NCBI GenBank assembly: GCA_015660855.1
Contig: JACSDG010000007.1
Location: forward strand, 1 to 64,000
DNA length: 64,000 bases
Reading direction: 5' to 3'
Source of the DNA: Magnetococcales bacterium
GTDB taxonomy: Bacteria; Pseudomonadota; Magnetococcia; Magnetococcales; UBA8363
Below, one piece after another: positions 46,184 through 55,489 of this stretch. The notes below the pieces were generated by a model. That model was not told where the DNA came from. It ran no database searches and saw only the letters and a program-made list of their open reading frames with translations. The position numbers and the translations under genes are program-made. Each line of letters opens with the position of its first letter. Positions within the stretch are counted from its first letter, which is position 1.

Positions 46184-46301
46184 TCTTGCATTTTGAATGG
46201 TTTTTGGATGTGTGTATCCGTCAGGCCAGGGGCGCGAATGCGAGCGATTCTGGCCATTTTTTTATGCGACGAGCCTTTGGGGACAGGACGGAGAATGAAT
46301 C

Positions 46302-47588
46302 ATGGCCAAGATTGAAGGTTTCCGAATAAAAAATTATCGATCTTTGCGGGATGTGACTTTGGGCAGGCTCTGGGATGTGCAGAACACCTCCCCTTTGACG
46401 CCTATGACCGCCGTGATCGGCAAAAACGGGGTTGGGAAGAGCACCCTGTTTGATGCCTTCGGCTTCCTGGCCGATTGTCTCAAGTCCGGTGTGGAGGAGG
46501 CATGTGATCTTAAAGGACGGGGTGGTTTTAATCGCCTGCGCTCCCAGGGTGTGAGGGAGCCCATTGAATTCGTAGTCTATTACAGGGAAGAAAATAAATC
46601 TCGTCCCATCACCTATGAGTTGGCCATTGACGTTGACAAAGATGGGCGACCTTTTGTTTTGAAGGAGCGTTTCAGGCAACGGAGGCATAAACAATCACAT
46701 GGAAGGCCATTTTCTTTTCTGATCTTAAATACGGGTAAAGGGATTGCCTGGAAAGGCGAAGACGAAGGATGGATGATCGATGATGAAAATGAAGACAACT
46801 TTGACAAAATTCTGGAATCTATTTTTAAAGTTAAAATGGAAGAAGGTTCTGAAACCGAGAGGGTGGAGTTGTCGGACATCAGAAGGCTTGGCATTGCGAC
46901 TTTGGGATCGCTGAAACAACACCCCCGCATTTCAAAATTTCGCATGTTTATCGAAGGATGGTATTTGAGCTATTTCACCCCTGACGCCGCCAGGGGGTTG
47001 CCGTTGGTAGGTCCGCAGAAACATTTGAACCTGCATGGGGATAATCTTGGGAACGTTGTTCAGTTCATGGAGCGGGAGCATAAAGAAAAGTTCAAGAATG
47101 TTTTATCAAAAATTGCTGAACGGATTCCCGGGATCGAAAAAATTGACACTGAAAAAACGTCGGATGGCAGGCTTTTGCTTCGTTTTAATGACAGGGGCTT
47201 TGCTGATCCGTTTTTTGTCCAGCAGATGTCGGACGGTACTCTTAAAATATTTGCCTATCTCTTGCTGCTTAACGATCCGTCGCCACCGCCGTTTCTTTGT
47301 ATTGAGGAACCTGAAAACGGTTTGTACCATAAGCTTTTGGCGGCACTTGCCAGTGAATTTCGCGAACATGCGACGGGTCGTAAGGGTGGATCCCAGATTT
47401 TTGTTACCACGCACCAGCCCTATTTGGTGGATGCCCTGACTCCAGAGGAAGTGTGGATTCTTGAAAAGGGGGCGGATGGTTTTTCCAAAGTCTGGCGTGC
47501 TAGCGAAGACCCCATCGTCAATGATATGGTCAAGGAGGGGTTGCCTTTGGGCGGATTGTGGTTTAGCGATTATCTGGATGCGAGATAG
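46302..47588 (+). CDS. AAA ATPase (RecF/OLD-like, defence-type)
   Basis: A 428-aa AAA_21-type ATPase. Walker A is GKNGVGKSTLFDAFG near residue 40 and the signature-like MSDGTLKIFAYLLLL is near residue 310. Walker B FLCIEEPENGLYHKLL and the histidine loop TTHQPYLVDAL follow. It opens IEGFRIKNYRSLRDVTLG, the RecF/OLD start. Such ATPases are often paired with a nuclease or TOPRIM-type effector in anti-phage systems. The partner gene here (47593) is a truncated DUF4276, so the system may be broken. It is flanked by membrane and glycan operons with different orientation histories. The codon use is close to the genome average but lower in GC than its neighbours. Confidence 0.83.
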   Translation: MAKIEGFRIKNYRSLRDVTLGRLWDVQNTSPLTPMTAVIGKNGVGKSTLFDAFGFLADCLKSGVEEACDLKGRGGFNRLRSQGVREPIEFVVYYREENKSRPITYELAIDVDKDGRPFVLKERFRQRRHKQSHGRPFSFLILNTGKGIAWKGEDEGWMIDDENEDNFDKILESIFKVKMEEGSETERVELSDIRRLGIATLGSLKQHPRISKFRMFIEGWYLSYFTPDAARGLPLVGPQKHLNLHGDNLGNVVQFMEREHKEKFKNVLSKIAERIPGIEKIDTEKTSDGRLLLRFNDRGFADPFFVQQMSDGTLKIFAYLLLLNDPSPPPFLCIEEPENGLYHKLLAALASEFREHATGRKGGSQIFVTTHQPYLVDALTPEEVWILEKGADGFSKVWRASEDPIVNDMVKEGLPLGGLWFSDYLDAR

Positions 47589-47592
47589 GCCA

Positions 47593-47862
47593 ATGCCTTT
47601 GGAAATACTTGTTGAAGACCAATCCGGCAAGCAGGCGTTGAAACTGCTGCTTCCGAAGATTGTTGGTTCGGAGTGTACTTTCAAGGTTATTGCCTACAAG
47701 GGGGTGGGGCACATTCCGAAAAATTTGCACCGAGATTCCGACCCGACTACCCGGATTTTCCTGGAGCAATTACCCAGAGGATACGGGGAGGCTTTCTCAA
47801 AGTTTCCAGAATTTTATTGGAGAACTCCAGGCACTTCGGTTGCCCAGGGCGACGGTGACTGA
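47593..47862 (+). pseudogene. DUF4276 protein, truncated
   Basis: The first 60 of 89 residues match DUF4276 well (MPLEILVEDQSGKQALKLLL, KNLHRDSDPTTRIFLEQLPR). DUF4276 proteins are around 200 aa, and the C-terminal half is missing. After LPRGYGEAF the frame goes to YWRTPGTSVAQGDGD and stops. The gene starts 5 bp after the ATPase stop, so the two were one operon. It is probably a pseudogene or a short form. Confidence 0.7.
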
Positions 47863-47902
47863 TGTGGAATAACGGTGGTATGACAAAAGGCCGCTAACCG
47901 CC

Positions 47903-49057
47903 ATGCGCATACTTCACGTCATCCGTTCCCTGGACCTGCGGGTGGGAGGTCCGACTCAGGCGTTGATTCTTATGGCCTTGGCTTTGTCCAGGGAAGGGGT
48001 CGAAGTGGATGTGGCTTATACCCGCACAGGGGTTGGTGCGGATGGGGGATCCCTGTTGGCCTGTGCCGAGGGCGTTCGACTGTTTGGCTTTGCCAACGTA
48101 GGCGGGGGGAGATGGAGTTTTTCCCGTCCACTTGGGTGCTGGCTTTCTTCGCATGTGGGCACTTATGATCTGGTGCATGTGCATGGGGTATGGACCTTTC
48201 CTCCCCTGATGGCGGCCCGCTATGCGCGCAAAATGGCTGTCCCACTGGTGCTGCGACCTGCCGGAACCTTGGACATCTACCCCATGAGTCAAAAATTGTG
48301 GCGAAAAAAAATCTACTACCATTGGGCAGTGAAAAATATGTTGACTCAGTCTGCCGCCATTCATGCCACTTCTTCCTCCGAAGCCAGACAATTGGGGCGT
48401 TTGACCTCTTCCCACAGCATTCGTGTGATCCCCCTGGCCGTCAACGCCATGCCCACGCAATCTTCAGGTTTTATTCCTGATGAACCTTTGCGCCTTCTAT
48501 TTTTATCCAGGATTCATCCCAAAAAAGGGCTGCCGGTTTTAATACAGGCCCTGGCTCGCCTGCATGAGCGTGGGATTGCCGCCACCCTGGCGGTTGCTGG
48601 AGATGGAGAGGCCGATTATCTCCAGTTTCTCCACCGTCATATTGCCAAACTTAGGCTGGAACTATGGATCACTTTTCATGGTTTTCTCCAGGGTGAAGAA
48701 AAAAATCGGCTTATGGCGGCATCCCATCTGTTTGTTCTCCCCTCGCATCAGGAAAATTTTGGTCTGGCTGTGGTTGAGGCGATGGCTGCGGGATTGCCGG
48801 TGGTTGTCAGTGACCAGGTTGCCCTGGCAGAGGATGTTGAACTCTCGGGGGCGGGTTTGGTGGTGCCGGTGGATCAACCCGAATCTCTGGCCGGGGCACT
48901 GGGCGTATTGACCGATCCCGCCAGACGTCGCATCATGGCGCAAAAGGGACCACTTTGGGTACAGGAGAAGTTTTCCATGGCAGCCATGGGGCGTTCCTTG
49001 TCGGCACTCTACCACGAGTTGGTCCAAAACAAGAACGCAGCTAAAATTATGATCTGA
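47903..49057 (+). CDS. Glycosyltransferase family 4 protein
   Basis: A GT-B fold, retaining glycosyltransferase (384 aa) that transfers a sugar to a glycan chain or lipid carrier. The N-terminus MRILHVIRSLDLRVGGPTQAL carries the GG acceptor-domain motif. The C-terminal domain has LFLSRIHPKKGLPVLIQALARL, SHQENFGLAVVEAMAAGLPVV and the E-x7-E donor motif ENFGLAVVE. It heads a plus-strand surface-glycan group. The similarity to the GT at 62003 is clear. The nucleotide-sugar cannot be told. Confidence 0.9.
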   Translation: MRILHVIRSLDLRVGGPTQALILMALALSREGVEVDVAYTRTGVGADGGSLLACAEGVRLFGFANVGGGRWSFSRPLGCWLSSHVGTYDLVHVHGVWTFPPLMAARYARKMAVPLVLRPAGTLDIYPMSQKLWRKKIYYHWAVKNMLTQSAAIHATSSSEARQLGRLTSSHSIRVIPLAVNAMPTQSSGFIPDEPLRLLFLSRIHPKKGLPVLIQALARLHERGIAATLAVAGDGEADYLQFLHRHIAKLRLELWITFHGFLQGEEKNRLMAASHLFVLPSHQENFGLAVVEAMAAGLPVVVSDQVALAEDVELSGAGLVVPVDQPESLAGALGVLTDPARRRIMAQKGPLWVQEKFSMAAMGRSLSALYHELVQNKNAAKIMI

Positions 49058-49060
49058 AAG

Positions 49061-49804
49061 GTGACTGTGACAGATTCGATTCAGCAGCAAACCACCTTTT
49101 TCTATGATGCCGAGGCGCAATCCTATGATCGGATCCGTTATTCTTCGACCCAGGGGGGGCGAATTGACCGGTTCCACAAAATGATTTTAACAGCGGCATT
49201 GGCCCGCCAGGTCGTCAAACCGTCACCGGTTCTGGAACTTGGCTGCGGTACGGGACGCCTGCTTTGTTTCATGGCATCCCACTGCGATGGGCTGATTGGC
49301 GTGGATATTTCTCAAGGAATGTTGGATGTGGCCAAGAAGAAATTGATCCAAAGCCATTTGCCGCATGTGGGAATTCTGCGTGGAAATGGCCAGGCCCTCC
49401 CCTTTCCAGACGAATGTTTTGCCATGGTCTATTCCATCCTGGTTATCAATCTGATTCCCGATTTTTACCGTGTTTTTCTTGAAGTGCGCCGGGTATTGCA
49501 ACACAATGGGGTGTTCCTGTTCAGTGTTCCCAACCTGTCTGGCCTCTATTATCCTGCCGGAGCCATTGTCAACCGCCGCCAAAAATCTTTTGGCCAAAAC
49601 CGGAAAGGTTCCCGATATGGCCACTGGTTTTTCAACAAGGAGGTTCGACTGGCCCTCTTGCAGGCTGGTTTGCAGGTGGATCACGTCTGGGGGCAACCGC
49701 CGTGGACCCCTTTTGTGAACCGGGTCCGGCCCCTGCCGGCAACGTCTGTGGGCCGTTTTTTTTCCAAGAGCCTCTACTATTTAACCTCACCCAAGCCAAC
49801 GTGA
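49061..49804 (+). CDS. SAM-dependent methyltransferase
   Basis: A class I methyltransferase of 247 aa. Motif I LELGCGTGRLLCFMA, motif II-like GVDISQGMLDVAKKKL and RGNGQALPFPDECFAMVYSI are present. The hydrophobic ending SVGRFFSKSLYYLTSPKP suggests a membrane-near substrate such as a glycolipid. It starts with GTG (49061 or 49067) just after the GT stop. It probably methylates a sugar or lipid in the glycan pathway, but this is inferred from context only. Confidence 0.85.
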   Translation: MTVTDSIQQQTTFFYDAEAQSYDRIRYSSTQGGRIDRFHKMILTAALARQVVKPSPVLELGCGTGRLLCFMASHCDGLIGVDISQGMLDVAKKKLIQSHLPHVGILRGNGQALPFPDECFAMVYSILVINLIPDFYRVFLEVRRVLQHNGVFLFSVPNLSGLYYPAGAIVNRRQKSFGQNRKGSRYGHWFFNKEVRLALLQAGLQVDHVWGQPPWTPFVNRVRPLPATSVGRFFSKSLYYLTSPKPT

Positions 49805-49814
49805 CAATAACAAC

Positions 49815-50537
49815 ATGTCCAAACTGGCCCCACGCAATGCAACCGTCCGAATTGTTGACGCAGATTGCGACCCTTACGTCATCAAGCGTTATCATGCTAC
49901 CTTCACCGCCGTCGCGGAACACCATGCCTACACCCGGATGCAACCTCTTTGCGCCGCGATTCCGGGAGTTCGGACCGCAAAAATAATTCAGGTGGATGCC
50001 GTGATGGATACGTTACGCCTGGAATTTATTCCCGGGACAAGTTTGTATGAGTCGGTCTGTCAAGGTCATATCCGGCTGCTCCATATCTGGCGGGATTCTC
50101 TTCTTCAATTATTTTTTGCGGCAAAAAATAATAATATATATTTTGATGCCGATCCTTCCAACTTCATCATCCATGAAAACGGGCGTGAGCTGGTCGTGAT
50201 CGATCCTGTCTGCAAACCCGTGGATCTGGAAGATTATGCGTTGGTTGTTTTTCTGTGGGGTTTATTCAAGATCATGTTACGCAGTGTCAGGGTTTGGCAT
50301 ATCGGTGAGATATTTGGTGTTATCATGGATTATTCATTGCATTATCGAAAGATAACGGGGAGTCGATCCGATGCTTTGCGTATGCAGATGGGGCAATATA
50401 TCCATCAGGTTATTGCCTGGAACAGGGAATCAAGTCCGGTCGATGGACCGTTGACGACGGCACTTCGACGGGGGGTGGTCATTCCAACTTTTACGTTAAT
50501 TCAATGGTTGTTAAAAAAAGGATGGGTTAAAATTTAA
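49815..50537 (+). CDS. LPS-kinase-like (protein-kinase fold) protein
   Basis: A 240-aa protein with a reduced kinase fold similar to Kdo/heptose kinases (KdkA/WaaP). The beta-3 Lys is in YVIKRYHA. The catalytic loop is FDADPSNFII, with Asp and Asn in the HxDxxxxN position, and the metal-binding Asp is in LVVIDP. It sits in the glycan gene group, 10 bp after the methyltransferase. The likely role is phosphorylation of a core sugar. The ending is unusual for kinases (LIQWLLKKGWVKI). It overlaps the convergent ligase gene by 4 bp. Confidence 0.7.
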   Translation: MSKLAPRNATVRIVDADCDPYVIKRYHATFTAVAEHHAYTRMQPLCAAIPGVRTAKIIQVDAVMDTLRLEFIPGTSLYESVCQGHIRLLHIWRDSLLQLFFAAKNNNIYFDADPSNFIIHENGRELVVIDPVCKPVDLEDYALVVFLWGLFKIMLRSVRVWHIGEIFGVIMDYSLHYRKITGSRSDALRMQMGQYIHQVIAWNRESSPVDGPLTTALRRGVVIPTFTLIQWLLKKGWVKI

Positions 50538-52021
50538 CGGACATTTTGCTCGTGGTCCGCAGGGTTGGCGGGATGGATAATCCAGGCGATGGCCAGAAGG
50601 ACCATGAAAGTGGCGGCATTGGCTGGAATGTGCAGGTTGTAATCGGTGGCGGTATGGATCATCATGGCGGAGATTCCCATCAGACAGGCAAAGGCCAACC
50701 CGCGTCGCAGAGGGTCGCTGGAATTGTTTTGCGTTTTTAAGGCACTGCGCAGGGTAAGAAGGACGGGAGATCCCAACAGGATGAACCCAATGAGACCGAC
50801 TTCGGCTACAATCTCAAGGTAATCGTTGTCGGCATGTTCATAAATAAAGTCGCCTCCGGCGGTGTCGGTGGTTTTGTAGCGGGGGTGCAGAGAACGAAAG
50901 GCTCCCGGGCCGATACCGGTAAGGGGGAAATCTTCGATCATTTTCAGGGTATGTTTGCCCGTGTGGATGCGTCCTTCGGTGGCGAGGTCTGTTGTTCGCA
51001 GTCGATCAACCACCTTGTCCACGCCAAACCAACTGCCCAAAAGAAGGACATCCATAATCAGGATACTTGATAAAAACAGGATCAAAGGGCGGTTGTTTTG
51101 GCCCGCATGGCGGAAAGAAAGCAGAGAGATTCCGCCAGCCAAGGTCAGACTGGCGAGGAAAGAGGTATTGCCCATGCGCGAATGGCTGAGGATGAGACCG
51201 ATGACCATGATCACCAGAAAAATACGCAGGGGTGCTTTGAAGCTTAACAGGACACCGATTATCGATAACCATCGCCCTTGTCTGGAATGGGATTCTTGAG
51301 AGAAGTCCAATCGGGAGATGAACAGGCCGATGCCGAGAGACAGATTCATGACGAGAAAATTGGCATAATGGTTTCGGTTGATGAAGCTTCCCGAGGCCCA
51401 ACCCAGGGCATTGGGGTTATGGATGTAGAAGGTATGGTCCATTCTGGAAAAGAGCAGGATGGCCCCGATGACGGCTTGGAATGTGGCGGAACAGACCATG
51501 ACCCAGACCAGAATGTCGAGACGTTTGCGGCTTTCCACCAGCAACAGGCAAAGGATGAAGATTAAAATGTAGGTGAGACTTTTCATCCATTCCACTTTGG
51601 AGGCGTAGGGGTCAAGGCTAAGGGGGATCCATTGGGATGGGGCGACGATGCCGGTATGCAGATGGATGGCAGCCGTATGGGGGGAAAGCAGGGTAACAAC
51701 GGCGGGAGGCAGGGGGATACAATGGCCCAGAGAGTAGAGGAGCCACAAGGACCAGATTCCGATCAGGGGCCAAGCTTTGATGCACGCGCAAGAAATTTTC
51801 ACTCTTCCCAGGGCAAAAAGCCACAGCCAGATGGCTGTCAGGGCGAAGGTCATAAGTTCCATTGTCGCCCAGGCCCATGGCCTGTTCCCCCCCAGGGGGA
51901 GGGGCATCCAGACCAGCAAGACCAGGAAACCGTAAAACAGGGGCCGGGGTGTTTGCGACCGGCTGTGGAGGGTGTGATGGCAGGTATGCAACCGGGAACC
52001 TGGAAGGGTAGGAGATGGCAA
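50534..52021 (-). CDS. O-antigen ligase/polymerase-family membrane protein
   Basis: A 495-aa polytopic protein of the Wzy/WaaL family (PF04932-type). At least ten hydrophobic segments are seen, such as WATMELMTFALTAIWLWLFAL and VMVCSATFQAVIGAILLFSR. The periplasmic loop near the centre ends with TGIGPGAFRSLHPRYKTTDT and EHADNDYLEIVAEVGLIGF, the motif area of O-antigen ligases. The role is to join O-antigen to lipid A-core or to polymerise it. It faces the kinase-like gene tail to tail and is close to a second polymerase at 54164. Confidence 0.85.
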   Translation of the reverse strand: MPSPTLPGSRLHTCHHTLHSRSQTPRPLFYGFLVLLVWMPLPLGGNRPWAWATMELMTFALTAIWLWLFALGRVKISCACIKAWPLIGIWSLWLLYSLGHCIPLPPAVVTLLSPHTAAIHLHTGIVAPSQWIPLSLDPYASKVEWMKSLTYILIFILCLLLVESRKRLDILVWVMVCSATFQAVIGAILLFSRMDHTFYIHNPNALGWASGSFINRNHYANFLVMNLSLGIGLFISRLDFSQESHSRQGRWLSIIGVLLSFKAPLRIFLVIMVIGLILSHSRMGNTSFLASLTLAGGISLLSFRHAGQNNRPLILFLSSILIMDVLLLGSWFGVDKVVDRLRTTDLATEGRIHTGKHTLKMIEDFPLTGIGPGAFRSLHPRYKTTDTAGGDFIYEHADNDYLEIVAEVGLIGFILLGSPVLLTLRSALKTQNNSSDPLRRGLAFACLMGISAMMIHTATDYNLHIPANAATFMVLLAIAWIIHPANPADHEQNVR

Positions 52022-52286
52022 AAAAATCTTCTTTCTCGCAGTCTATCCAGGCCGGGGGTGTTTCTCCAGAGAAATCTGCTCGGCGTTCGTCCATATTTGT
52101 GTATAACGATATGGGTCAAGGGGGGGATGATCCCCTCCCCTTGACCCTTGCAACAGTTTCAACCTTGGAAAAAAGGGGGGGACTGAATGGTTATTCCTTG
52201 GAGAGTGCGGGTGGATGTGGTGTAAAATGCCGAGTGCTTGAGCGGCACGTAAATAACGGAGGTATTCGCCCTGGGAGGGAAGCATT
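52022..52286. other. Gap upstream of the DUF1640 gene with repeat-like hairpin
   Basis: The 265-base gap has a palindrome GGGTCAAGGGG/CCCCTTGACCC at 52113-52148 (loop gggatgatcccct). It resembles the dispersed repeat core and is followed by TTGCAACAGTTTCAACC. It could end or start transcripts here. No other gene is visible. Confidence 0.5.
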
Positions 52287-52868
52287 ATGAGCGCGACAAT
52301 CGCCTTTGATACCTACGCCTACGTCAAAAAACTCCGTGATGCGGGAGTAGACGAACTCCAGGCAGGAATTCAGGCTGAGGCTCTTGTCGCTTTGGTGGAA
52401 GATCGTCTTGCAACCAAACAGGACATGTTTACGCTCAAGCGGGACTTGACCGCTGTGGAAGCCAGTCTCAGGCGGGACCTGGCCGACGTGGAAGCCAGTC
52501 TTAGGCGAGACATCAAGGAGATCGATGCCAAGATTGAAACCACCAGGGCTGAACTCAAGCGGGATATCAAGGAGATTGATGTCAAAGCCGAAACTCGCTT
52601 CAGAGAACTTGATGCCAAGATTGAAACCTCCAAGGCTGAAACTTTGGCCAGGATGGACGCCAAGATCGAAACCTCCAAGGTAGACACCATCAAATGGACG
52701 GCGGGCATGTTTGCGGCACAGACCGCATTGATTCTTGGCACGATGTTCGCCATGCTAAAAATGAACCAACCGAATCCGCAACCAACCGGGTATCCCTCTC
52801 CTCCCACCCAGGAGATGCGATTGCCTGCCGCCTCGATCCCGACGCATGTCGTTCCCCAGGCACGGTGA
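52287..52868 (+). CDS. DUF1640-family coiled-coil membrane protein
   Basis: A 193-aa protein. It begins FDTYAYVKKLRDAGVDELQA, the DUF1640/CCDC90-like start. Long heptad repeats follow (repeated RRDLADVEASL, RRDIKEIDAKIE, AKIETSKAE) and a transmembrane helix (TAGMFAAQTALILGTMFAML). A Pro-rich tail ends the protein. The family is small and of unknown function; similar genes are often present in several copies. The repeats could vary in number. It lies within the glycan group but is probably not part of its pathway. Confidence 0.82.
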   Translation: MSATIAFDTYAYVKKLRDAGVDELQAGIQAEALVALVEDRLATKQDMFTLKRDLTAVEASLRRDLADVEASLRRDIKEIDAKIETTRAELKRDIKEIDVKAETRFRELDAKIETSKAETLARMDAKIETSKVDTIKWTAGMFAAQTALILGTMFAMLKMNQPNPQPTGYPSPPTQEMRLPAASIPTHVVPQAR

Positions 52869-52884
52869 CACCCGTTGATCGTCG

Positions 52885-54147
52885 CTACGGCCTTATGGTC
52901 GGAGTCGCTCGCATGCGTTGATGTGCATGGTGGCCTTGTTGCGCAATCCACTGCATAAAGTGATTTCGGTATTCTCTCCAGGTCCACAGGGCGGCTCGCA
53001 ACCTGGCTCGCCGCCCCATTTCCGCCAATTCCTGGGGATGGCTCAACCCCCAATCCAAAGCCGCCATAAGGGCGTCATCATCACCAAAATCGAAAAAACG
53101 CCCTTCGATGCCATCGGACAGAATATCTTCGCCGCCCGTATTGCGGCTGGCCAATACGGGTGTGCCGCAACTGATGGCCTCAAGAATGACCATGGCCAGC
53201 CCTTCGGAACTTGAGTTCAGGACCAATGCCCTGGCCTGTGCATATTCTTTGGGCAGGGCATGTCTTGGCAGGCTGGGAACATGCTCGTAGAGGCCGGCAT
53301 AATCCCTCAAGAAGGTGTCCGTTAACCGCATGGGACCAATGAGGCGCAATCGATGGGTACGGTAAGCCTTGATTTTTTTCCATACTTGTAAAAGGCGATG
53401 GGCACCTTTGCGCAAGCTGATCTGTCCGACAAAAAGAAAGATTGGAGGTCTGTGTTCCGGTACGGGAATATCCAGCCACTCCTGGATGGCGGCGTGCGGA
53501 ATGCAATGAATTTTGCTGGCATCCACCCCGGCGTCTAACAACGATTGCCGGACAAAGCTGGAAGGGCAGAGAATCTGGTCGGCCAAGGCCAGCTCATTCT
53601 CTTTTCTCTCTGCCCGGTCCGAGGCATATTCCCTGGGGTCGGTGGTCACCGGGTCTACGTCGGGGAATTGTGCCAATTCTTGATCGAGAAGTTTTTGCAC
53701 AGTGCGGAAATAGGCGGTAGGCAGGTCGTAGAGACGGGTTATGCCAAGCTCACGGGCCTTTTGGAAGGAGGAGAGGCAGGCATCCTCGCGGCCCAGAACC
53801 ATGTTTACGGGTGGTTTGACCCAGCAGCTTGCGGCACGATCGACTGCGGCGTGAAAACGGTCGGAGGCATCGACGCTTCCCCCTCCCAGCCAATGGGTCA
53901 CGGAGTGGTAGACATCCGCTATGGGAACCCGTATCAACAGCCGAGAATCGACGGGTGATGGGCGTCGTTTGGTCACCGAACGTCCAACGGGCAGGGCGCG
54001 GATGACAGAGTGTGTTTTTTCTGTGAAGCACCACGAGGTCACCAGGCGTTCAAGTTGTCCCGTTGCCGCCAGGGCGATGGATTGTTGACGAATTCCTTCA
54101 GTCAAGGCCGGACCGATACGCAATACTTTGTTGCCGATGATGGTCAA
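52885..54147 (-). CDS. Glycosyltransferase family 4 protein
   Basis: A GT4-type glycosyltransferase of about 420 aa. The donor-binding half has IFLFVGQISLRKGAHRLLQV, LPKEYAQARALVLNSSSEGL and EGLAMVILEAISCGTPVLAS with the E-x7-E motif. The long ORF in the track (to 54288) overlaps the polymerase gene upstream and its first 47 codons look like shadow sequence. The likely start is a TTG near 54147 (LTIIGNKVLRIGPALTEGI) after GGGGAGAA. The start is uncertain by a few codons. It is downstream of the polymerase on the same strand. Confidence 0.8.
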   Translation of the reverse strand: MTIIGNKVLRIGPALTEGIRQQSIALAATGQLERLVTSWCFTEKTHSVIRALPVGRSVTKRRPSPVDSRLLIRVPIADVYHSVTHWLGGGSVDASDRFHAAVDRAASCWVKPPVNMVLGREDACLSSFQKARELGITRLYDLPTAYFRTVQKLLDQELAQFPDVDPVTTDPREYASDRAERKENELALADQILCPSSFVRQSLLDAGVDASKIHCIPHAAIQEWLDIPVPEHRPPIFLFVGQISLRKGAHRLLQVWKKIKAYRTHRLRLIGPMRLTDTFLRDYAGLYEHVPSLPRHALPKEYAQARALVLNSSSEGLAMVILEAISCGTPVLASRNTGGEDILSDGIEGRFFDFGDDDALMAALDWGLSHPQELAEMGRRARLRAALWTWREYRNHFMQWIAQQGHHAHQRMRATPTIRP

Positions 54148-54163
54148 TTCTCCCCAGTGAGGG

Positions 54164-55489
54164 TCATTGATGGATTTGTTTCGCCAGGTAGGACTGCTGT
54201 TCGGCCCAGGCCAAGGATATTGCGAGCATGGGCCAGACAAAACCGGAGGCCACATGGTCAAAGGCGGTATTCTGCATGAAAAACGCAAGGATGGACAGGG
54301 TACAGACCAGAAGCCCAGACTGGCCGGTCCCGACGGGAAGACGCCAACAGGCTTGCATCAGGGTCCAGATGATCCAGATTCGCAGCATGAGGACGCCGAG
54401 GGTACCGACAATCCCGATTTCGGAGACCATGCGCGGCAACTCTTGTTCATAACGTAAAAATTTTCGTTCGCCGGTTGCAAAATAAGCCCCTCCCACCTGA
54501 CCGACGCCAAAACCGTTGCCCATAGGCTCTTCGAAGATGGATTGTATCAGGTATTGGTTCATACTGTCGAAACGATCCATGACGCTGTCGGACTTGGCAT
54601 GACGTTCCATGACTGTCGATACCAGGGTGACATAGGGGTTGACCACATTGTCTTCCGCTCCTTGTGGCATGGCGATGGTCCCCAGGGCCATCAGAAGGAC
54701 GACAGGGACGAGGAAGACTCGTTTCATCCCGCTCAACAAAAAGACTCCGATGATGATGGCAACGGATATGAAGAGGCCGGCACGGGTCATGGAAGTGGAG
54801 CCACAGACCAATCCAGCCAGCACGGCGGCGCGTCCCAGAAACACATCCCCCATGGTATGGGAGGCGGTTTGGAGAAACATGCCGGCCCAAACCGCGAGAA
54901 TTGTCATGGAAGACATGCCGGAAATAAAAGCGAAGGTACCGGTGGCCCTGACGATGCCGTCAAAAACGATGACTTCCATGCTGGGGTCAACATAGGTGTT
55001 GATGGGATGGGTATTGGGCAATAAAAATTGGATGATACTCAAACCTGCCGGGATGAATGTCAGCAGGGCCACTCCCCGGACAATGGGAATGATTTGCCTG
55101 GTGAGCAGGAGTCTGGCGGCAAAATAGGCGAACAAGGGCAGAAAAAACATGGAACGAAAGTTCAGCAAGGCACCAACGATGTTCAATTGTTGGATCATGC
55201 TTCCGGCGGCACCGGTGACAAACAGTAGCAGCAATAATTGCAGGTATCTGGAATAGTTTTCCAACAGGGGAGTGGTGAATCGGGCTGAGATAAGAATTCC
55301 CAAGGTTCCAAAAACGATGTCTTTGGAGAGATAGGCGACGTATCCAAGTTCGGGAATGCTGTGGGGCAGTACCCATTTACGCAAGGCCCCTTCCATGATG
55401 CCCGACAAAAACACGGCGACCATCCATATTTCTACCGGGTGCCATTTTTGTTCCTGGCTGGGTTCCTTGTGTGACCGATGGCTCTCCAT
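54164..55489 (-). CDS. O-antigen polymerase-like membrane protein
   Basis: A 441-aa polytopic protein with ten or more helices (for example YLQLLLLLFVTGAAGSMIQQ, MTILAVWAGMFLQTASHTMG). The pattern around MGNGFGVGQVGGAYFATGER and PRMVSEIGIVGTLGVLMLRI is that of Wzy-type polymerases, which join O-antigen or exopolysaccharide units. The ATG at 55489 (MESHRSHKEP) follows an AGGA site and is preferred to the ORF start at 55570. The final residues are close to the next gene's start. Confidence 0.78.
   Translation of the reverse strand: MESHRSHKEPSQEQKWHPVEIWMVAVFLSGIMEGALRKWVLPHSIPELGYVAYLSKDIVFGTLGILISARFTTPLLENYSRYLQLLLLLFVTGAAGSMIQQLNIVGALLNFRSMFFLPLFAYFAARLLLTRQIIPIVRGVALLTFIPAGLSIIQFLLPNTHPINTYVDPSMEVIVFDGIVRATGTFAFISGMSSMTILAVWAGMFLQTASHTMGDVFLGRAAVLAGLVCGSTSMTRAGLFISVAIIIGVFLLSGMKRVFLVPVVLLMALGTIAMPQGAEDNVVNPYVTLVSTVMERHAKSDSVMDRFDSMNQYLIQSIFEEPMGNGFGVGQVGGAYFATGERKFLRYEQELPRMVSEIGIVGTLGVLMLRIWIIWTLMQACWRLPVGTGQSGLLVCTLSILAFFMQNTAFDHVASGFVWPMLAISLAWAEQQSYLAKQIHQ

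Noticed and set aside
52113-52160. CRISPR-like or tRNA structure
   Set aside because: A single palindrome, no spaced repeats; no tRNA arms were found in the window.
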